Assembly (NCBI GenBank): GCA_019633425.1
Contig: WSUB01000083.1
Span: forward strand, 117,840-181,839
Source of the DNA: Tulasnella sp. 424
Lineage: Eukaryota; Basidiomycota; Agaricomycetes; Cantharellales; Tulasnellaceae
Reading direction: 5' to 3'
Length of the DNA: 64,000 nucleotides
The notes below the pieces were generated by a model that was not told the origin of the DNA, ran no database searches, and saw nothing but the letters and a program-made list of their open reading frames with translations. The position numbers and the translations under genes were made by a program. Shown here one piece after another: positions 58,497 to 64,000 of the stretch. The stretch's first letter is position 1. Each line of letters begins with the position of its first letter.

Positions 58497-59228
58497 ATGT
58501 CAACCCCATCCTCAACAGCAGGAACCCCTTCTGCATCCAAAGCACTATCTCCAAGCTCATCGAGTGCAGCACTGCCAGGATCTCCAGCGCCGGCGTCGAC
58601 ACCTGGAGCGGTGACCCCCAAAACTTCGAGTACGTCCACCGCACCCGCTAAACCGAAACCTGTCAATGTGTTCTCCAACGATGGATCTTTTTTGGAGCGC
58701 ATGCAACGGAGTAAGAAGGTGAGAAACTTGTTCTCCGGCACTTGGGTGTACCCTAGCGCTTTGTGCTAATTTCCCAAATTTCCATTTCTCGTTGGTAGGC
58801 GGAAGATGAGAAGAAGAAGCAAGATGAGGTTTTAGCTAGGTATCTATTCTAATTCAAGACCTAGGGCGTCTCCGCGTGTTAGACTCTAACCAGCGTCGGC
58901 CCTCCCCCAGGAAGCGGGCATTTGACGACCGATTTGTGAGTGTCTCTCCTGGCTACGATTCTTGGTCAATGCTCTAATATTTGGAATGGTTCTTTAGAAA
59001 AGTCGAGGCAAGCGTAAGACTACATCCGAGACGAACGATTCTGCCGAGTCTGCTGCTCCTCCCGCTAAAAAGGCCAAAGAACTGAGTACGTTCCAGACGG
59101 CGATGCCTATGTCATATATCTTGCTCAAGGGGTCTCGGACTACAGCTCAGTATGAGAAAGAAGTGAAAGCTTACGAGGGCAGAAGCCTCAAGGATCAAGG
59201 CATCGGTATTCGACCCCTGGTCAAGTGA
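58497..59228 (+). CDS. TRIR: TRIR-like protein (telomerase RNA component interacting RNase family)
   Basis: The ATG at 58497 opens a Ser/Thr/Pro-rich start (MSTPSSTAGTPSASKALSPS). The conserved block follows: KPVNVFSNDGSFLERMQRSK, equal in layout to the VNxFxNDGSFLE motif of animal TRIR (C19orf43). Exons then give AEDEKKKQDEVLAR, KRAFDDRF and KSRGKRKTTSETNDSAES. A last intron (59086-59145, GTACGT to CTACAG, 60 nt) is in frame; removing it gives KKAKELTQYEKEVKAYEGRS and the terminal IRPLVK, matching the KY..EVKKY...RPLVK ending of TRIR. Human TRIR is reported to have exoribonuclease activity. The assignment rests on remembered family motifs. Confidence 0.7.
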
Positions 59229-62200
59229 ATACCACAGCCGTTGTAAGTCGAATAGATTCCCTTGCAGAAATCTACTCACCGGATAGTTCTTTAGTAGGCC
59301 GTTGTTCTTGGAATGATGATTGAGGCCAATAAGCTCAGATTAGGAAGCTCGGCGGGAAATGGTGTGTTTACTTCCGACTTCATTATTTCAGCGCTCAATA
59401 CACTACTTGTTCTTTGTGACTGGAACTATCATTTGAATGGGCGCATCACGATTTCTCTCGCCAGAAGCAGAAGGCCACTGTTGAGCTCTGGAAGTGGATC
59501 TGGACCGACCTTTTGGGTCGGGGTGTTGGGTGCGACCCCAGTCCCGGCAGACATGGGCGTATCAGCATTAAGTGCACCAATTTTCTCTTTACCCAATCTA
59601 CAGTCCAGCGTGACAAGGTGAAGGGCAGCTTTCTGTCGCCCAACCGTACGGTACGATTCACAAGGTGACAAAGCCCACCTGCTATCATTGGAACTCATAT
59701 CTCAGCAAGGGACCCTCTTACGTTCTTTTCTGTCAAGCTCAGTGCTAGAACCGTCGACGAATGGAGAGAAGAAGGGCTTGGGCCTTTTGGATTAGTGGGG
59801 AAACGAGGCAAACGCCCTTCCCGTACTTTGGAGCAGGGCCAAATTGGATATACAATTGTGGTGCAAATACCTCAAAGCCTTTCCGAGGTCGCTCCTCAGT
59901 AATCTCCCCGCAGTACGGCTAAGACAGCCTGTGTGGAATGCGAGAGGTCCCGACCGTCAGGGAAACAACGATGGGGATAAGCTAGAATTGCCTCACCCAG
60001 GCATCCTAGACCCATGACCACACGCCTTGCGAAACAACCTCATTCAAATCGTTGTTGGAGAATCCCTTTTTCGGTATTCGTTCATCGCCGAATTCGATGC
60101 CCTCAGCCTCCCCGCGACAAACTCCGCCGGCCTCCAGGAGCGGATTTCTTCCGTGCCGGTCGAGCCTTTCTTCACTCCTCGAATATCTGCGACTCCACAA
60201 TTTCCCGTCATGCTGAGGTTCGGCAAGGATCTGAGAGGAACTGCGTAGCCCGGAACCAAGTGGGTTGGATGAAGCCTTCCCCTCAGTGCTCGCTTCGGAT
60301 CGGGGTCGTTTTAGGTAGGAAAGGTCTCCTCATTCAGGTGCCTCCTGTCGTGTGAGTACACCCATCGCGCCTTGTAGCCCAAAATGCCGTACTTGCAGAC
60401 GTTTTTGGTCCTGTTCGGAAGACAAAATGTGCCATCAGCAATGCGACCTGAATTACAGGCCTTACTCCCTCGACTCGGAGTAGAAACCTAGCAAACGTTC
60501 TAAAATGGTGGCGATGAGTCTAAAGAAAGTCTTACCTTTCATCTTGAACGCTTTTGTGGTTAGATTGGCCGGAGAAGTTGCAGGTGTCTACTCGGAAACA
60601 TCTTGCGTGACTGTAGAGGTGATAGGGAATATTCGACGATGACTGAATGTCACTCATTTTATCTGCTCTGTGTGGGTTGGAGGGCTGCGACTCTCGGGAT
60701 CGAAAGAGTAAAGCCACCGCGAAGAGGGGCCTCGCGCTAATCGACACGGTTCCGCAGCGTAGCCGGCGACTCCGATGTGATCAACAACGACAGGGGGTCA
60801 TCCGTCATCCTTGATCCCACTTGGCTGAAACCGGAAACTAACCTGCGACAATAACTGCAGGTCCATACACAAATATTACTACCGGAATATTCGACAGGTA
60901 CTTGAGAACAAAAAGGCGTCTGGATTGCCATATCAGGGCTTGACGATGGGCAGCGCCGGAGCCTGCCGATGACCAGCATGACATCCACCCACTCTGCCAA
61001 CCGCTGAGTTCGACCGAGGATGTCGCACGATTCCCGATCGTTCATGCCATTTCGTTTGATCGACCCTCATTTCGAGGCTAGGAGTGCTTCGCGGAATGCA
61101 CGCAGATTCCTTATCCCGGTCGGATTTTGCCGACAAATGCAGGCGGAAAAAACCTTATACGGAAGTCTCACAGCTACATTTTGTCGCTTGAGGAAGGTTT
61201 GGTCGTCGGGATTTATGCTAGTGTCGCAACGACAAACGGATGTTTTTCTTCCAAAACACGCTTTTTTCGGTCACGTGCGTTCTGAAAAAACCACGTTCGG
61301 CTTTTCGGGCACGTTGCAAGCGGCAGGCTGCCTCGTTAACGACAACGGATGGCGGTCCTTTCTTTCACTACCACCACCATGCCCAAGAGCCCCTGGCAAT
61401 ACAGCTGCTGCTGCATATTCCCTCGCGATACAGACTTGATGTTGCAGGAATCCTTGCACGACAACGGCGCGGTGCATCGGAGCAGATATCCCTCGGTGGT
61501 AACTGGTGAGCAAACCGACAATGTCATCTGTGCACGGCTCTCTTTTCCACGCTGTGGTTCAGTGGGGCGCCCGATATGGTGCTGAGCCCGATGGAGCTGA
61601 GCGTTCCTCGTCCGTCTAGTGCTGTCCGCTGGCGACCAAGACTAAATATCAACGTCCCCGTCGAGCATGTATTACGGTGGCTAAAAGCAGGGAAGGGGGA
61701 CGGTCCTGGTGGTCCGTCAAGAACGAAATCGGCCGATCAAAGTGGTATGTGGCCGGTCGCCGATCCATCCCCTTCGCCACGTCGTGGGGCAACGGGGCCA
61801 CGCAGGCTCTCTCCAAAGCCAACCCCTTTCGTCATCCTTCCGTGGGACTCCAAGGGACTGTACAGTGCGCTTAGGAGCCATTTTCCTTGTCGACGCTCTC
61901 TAGTCGAGATGCGCAATCCTGTGCCCGGGCTCCAACTTGGCAATCTCGGTAAGCAAATCAGATGCAATGGTCTCCGTCCTTCTCCTGTTCACACGTAGTG
62001 ACCGTCTTCTTCATGCGCAGCCAGACAGGACTTCTGTCTAAAGCCGCCGATCTCCCCTAATCCCCATCCAGAGACCTGGATGAGCGGCGGATCACCTCTA
62101 CAGTCACATTCTATGTTTTCATCCGGCGCTACACACTACCGACTCAAACGGGTATTATGTAAGGGCCCAGACGACGATCCAGAATATCTATTCAATAGGG

Positions 62201-64000
62201 TACCGCACTTATCGTCTCGGTTCTTTCCTTTCAGCTGCTTCTGATTCCCTTGTTCTTTTATTTTCTGCTCGGCAGGACGTACGGAATTTCGCGCAATGCT
62301 TCCTTTCTTCTCGCGGAGCCGGTCACTATCAAGGTTTGGCTAGCCCGCGATGGATGCTCAGCTCAAGGGAAAGTCGGTATTTGCGGGGAGCTCCCAGGAA
62401 TTCGGCATATGAAGAAAGGACCGTGACATTTACATCGAACCCGCAATTATTATTTTATGCGAATCCATGTAAGTTTTTCGATGGCGAGAAAGCTTTTCGT
62501 TACGAGGTTGTATTTGACAGCGTTTCTCGAAAGCGCATTACTCGAGACTCGGTAGTCCTGCGCTGTCCCGCCTCTTCAACGGTCGGCGACCACCAGCGTA
62601 ACCTGGGACCCCCTCCCATCAAACTTAGAAGCTAGCTTGTTGTCAGGACTTTTGCATCACCGTCGATGAAGTTCAGGCCTTGGCCCTCGTTGATGCCTGG
62701 CTCAGGGCATTCGGCGCAACTTCGCTACTCGGAATAATCGGTTGAAACTCTCTGTTCGATGGAGTAACAGACTCGAGAGCATAGTACAGCTGACGTGCTT
62801 GCATGACTTACAGATGGCGTTTCGGCTGCGAAGAGACGACGCGGCAAGCCCGGTCAGTCCGTTTTGAGATGCCCGTCTCTAGCCACACTGTGCAGCTCCC
62901 ATGACGCTTTACGCGTGTCCGTATCGGTTGGGAACGTGTAATCGGTCCGACTCGGTGCTCGGTTTCCATCGAATGGCGGTCTTGCTTGAAGTGGCTCTCC
63001 ATGACTCCTCTTTGAGACTGTCGTCATCATGGTTGACGTTTTGAACGTTTTACATGCACCGCCAGTGGATCGTGGCCACCGACCGATGTCTTCGTCACCT
63101 CCTGCCTCGAAAAGCAACTCTGGGTGGGATTCTTACCTAAAAGCCTCGTGTTTTTCGGCTTACCTCGTGCGAGCCTCGCTTCAGTGCACGCTCCTCATTC
63201 CACAGGCTATCTGTGAGCATATTCAGCCGCGGCTTATTCCCGGTGAAGCGACGTAGTACTGCCGGTGGCAATGACGCGCTCAGCGTCGGGCGCGGGGGGT
63301 CCCGCCCGGCAGTGACCTATCCGACCAACTTTGTTTGCCAATCCGCGGTCCACCATGCTATCCCCAAGCGAACTGAGCCTACTACGCGGTTTCGGAAAGA
63401 TAGGTTCCATTACCGATCGCGGAGGTCCTCGAGATGAACAACCTGCGCTCTCTACAACAGACCTACACGGACTGCGACACCAGAAGGAGAAGGAATAGCA
63501 ACACCGCCTTTCTTAGAGCCGCTCACGGCCACACTTACTTTGCTTCCGTTGAGCAAATGGCCTTCATCTCCTTCCAAGGCCTGCGTTCAGCGATGCTTCA
63601 GTCATGGCCGCAGGTGATGCCGTTCGATCAGGTCCGTGTTGGCAAAATTCTCTCTTCATCCAAGTGATTTGAATCTCCGGAGCAACGTTTAAGGTCCTCC
63701 GTGCTGCGTCTGACTGTCGCTGCCGCTGGGGCACAACACATTAGTCGAGCAACTGACTCTTTCATTTTGGGGCGGTTCCGGTAAAGTCTTTTCGAGTTGA
63801 ACTCCCGTTTCCTGGGCGCGCGATATACACTCCTATTATAGCTAGTATTATTACACAGTTTTGTACGTAGAAATATGAGTAGAATAACATACGTGATGCG
63901 AACGGTCATTCAGTGATGATACAGAGTTTTCCACGATCACCGCTTCTAGGCCGTCGGGTACCTTACGTAGAAGCCAGGGTTCAGCCTTCGGGGTTTTGCT
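59229..64000. other. Gene-poor right end
   Basis: 4.8 kb with only short frames that switch strand and lack domains or plausible exon chains. I see no tRNA, transposon protein or duplication of the blocks to the left. It could be decayed repeat, or a gene cut by the window edge. Confidence 0.5.

Noticed and set aside
60014..61998. Frames of 110-140 codons on both strands
   Set aside because: No ATG-to-domain support, no recognised motif and no splicing logic.

Overview
The window is nuclear DNA of a filamentous basidiomycete, most likely an agaricomycete. Genes are dense, on both strands, and cut by many 45-100 nt GT-AG introns. Several products are typical of mushroom-forming fungi: fungal-type FunK1 kinases, F-box/LRR proteins, and a CBM5/12 plus DM9 protein. 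Species cannot be named from the sequence. All gene models below were assembled by hand from splice-site logic and reading-frame continuity, without transcripts.

Region 1 (0.8-9 kb, minus strand): an F-box protein, the NuA4 subunit Eaf7, and two intact aldo/keto reductase genes in a ~2.5 kb tandem duplication whose promoters both carry GC-rich inverted repeats. Region 2 (9.5-18.7 kb): housekeeping genes. These are chorismate mutase, a histidine-phosphatase (PGAM-like) protein, a Lys/Pro/Ala-rich unknown protein, the RIO1 kinase and an MDR-type NADP reductase. Region 3 (19.5-22.3 kb): an unknown gene followed by about eight ~140 bp tandem repeats that are truncated tRNA-Arg(ACG)-like units. 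A decayed partial copy of the unknown gene follows, then one full-length intron-bearing tRNA-Arg-like gene. Region 4 (23.4-26.3 kb): two tandem PQ-loop membrane protein genes.

Region 5 (26.6-36.1 kb, minus strand): a very large disordered protein with a conserved C-terminal domain, the Hsp90 co-chaperone Cdc37, and the ribosome-biogenesis factor Ebp2. Region 6 (36.4-59.2 kb) is a patchwork of segmental duplications. The inferred ancestral block is [CBM5/12-DM9 gene]-[HRD1 ubiquitin ligase]-[TRIR-like RNase]. It survives as pieces: an intact CBM-DM9 gene; a second CBM-DM9 copy split by ~2.7 kb that carries F-box genes; an intact HRD1 followed by a truncated TRIR start; a CBM-DM9 tail; a dead HRD1; and an intact TRIR. 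Three FunK1 kinase genes lie between the blocks. Region 7 (59.2-64 kb) has no gene I can support.

The most unusual signals are the tRNA-derived array with inverted T-arm segments, the reciprocal loss of HRD1 and TRIR between the two blocks, and a C-terminal domain at 26.6-27.4 kb that resembles a catalytically dead Ulp1-like peptidase.
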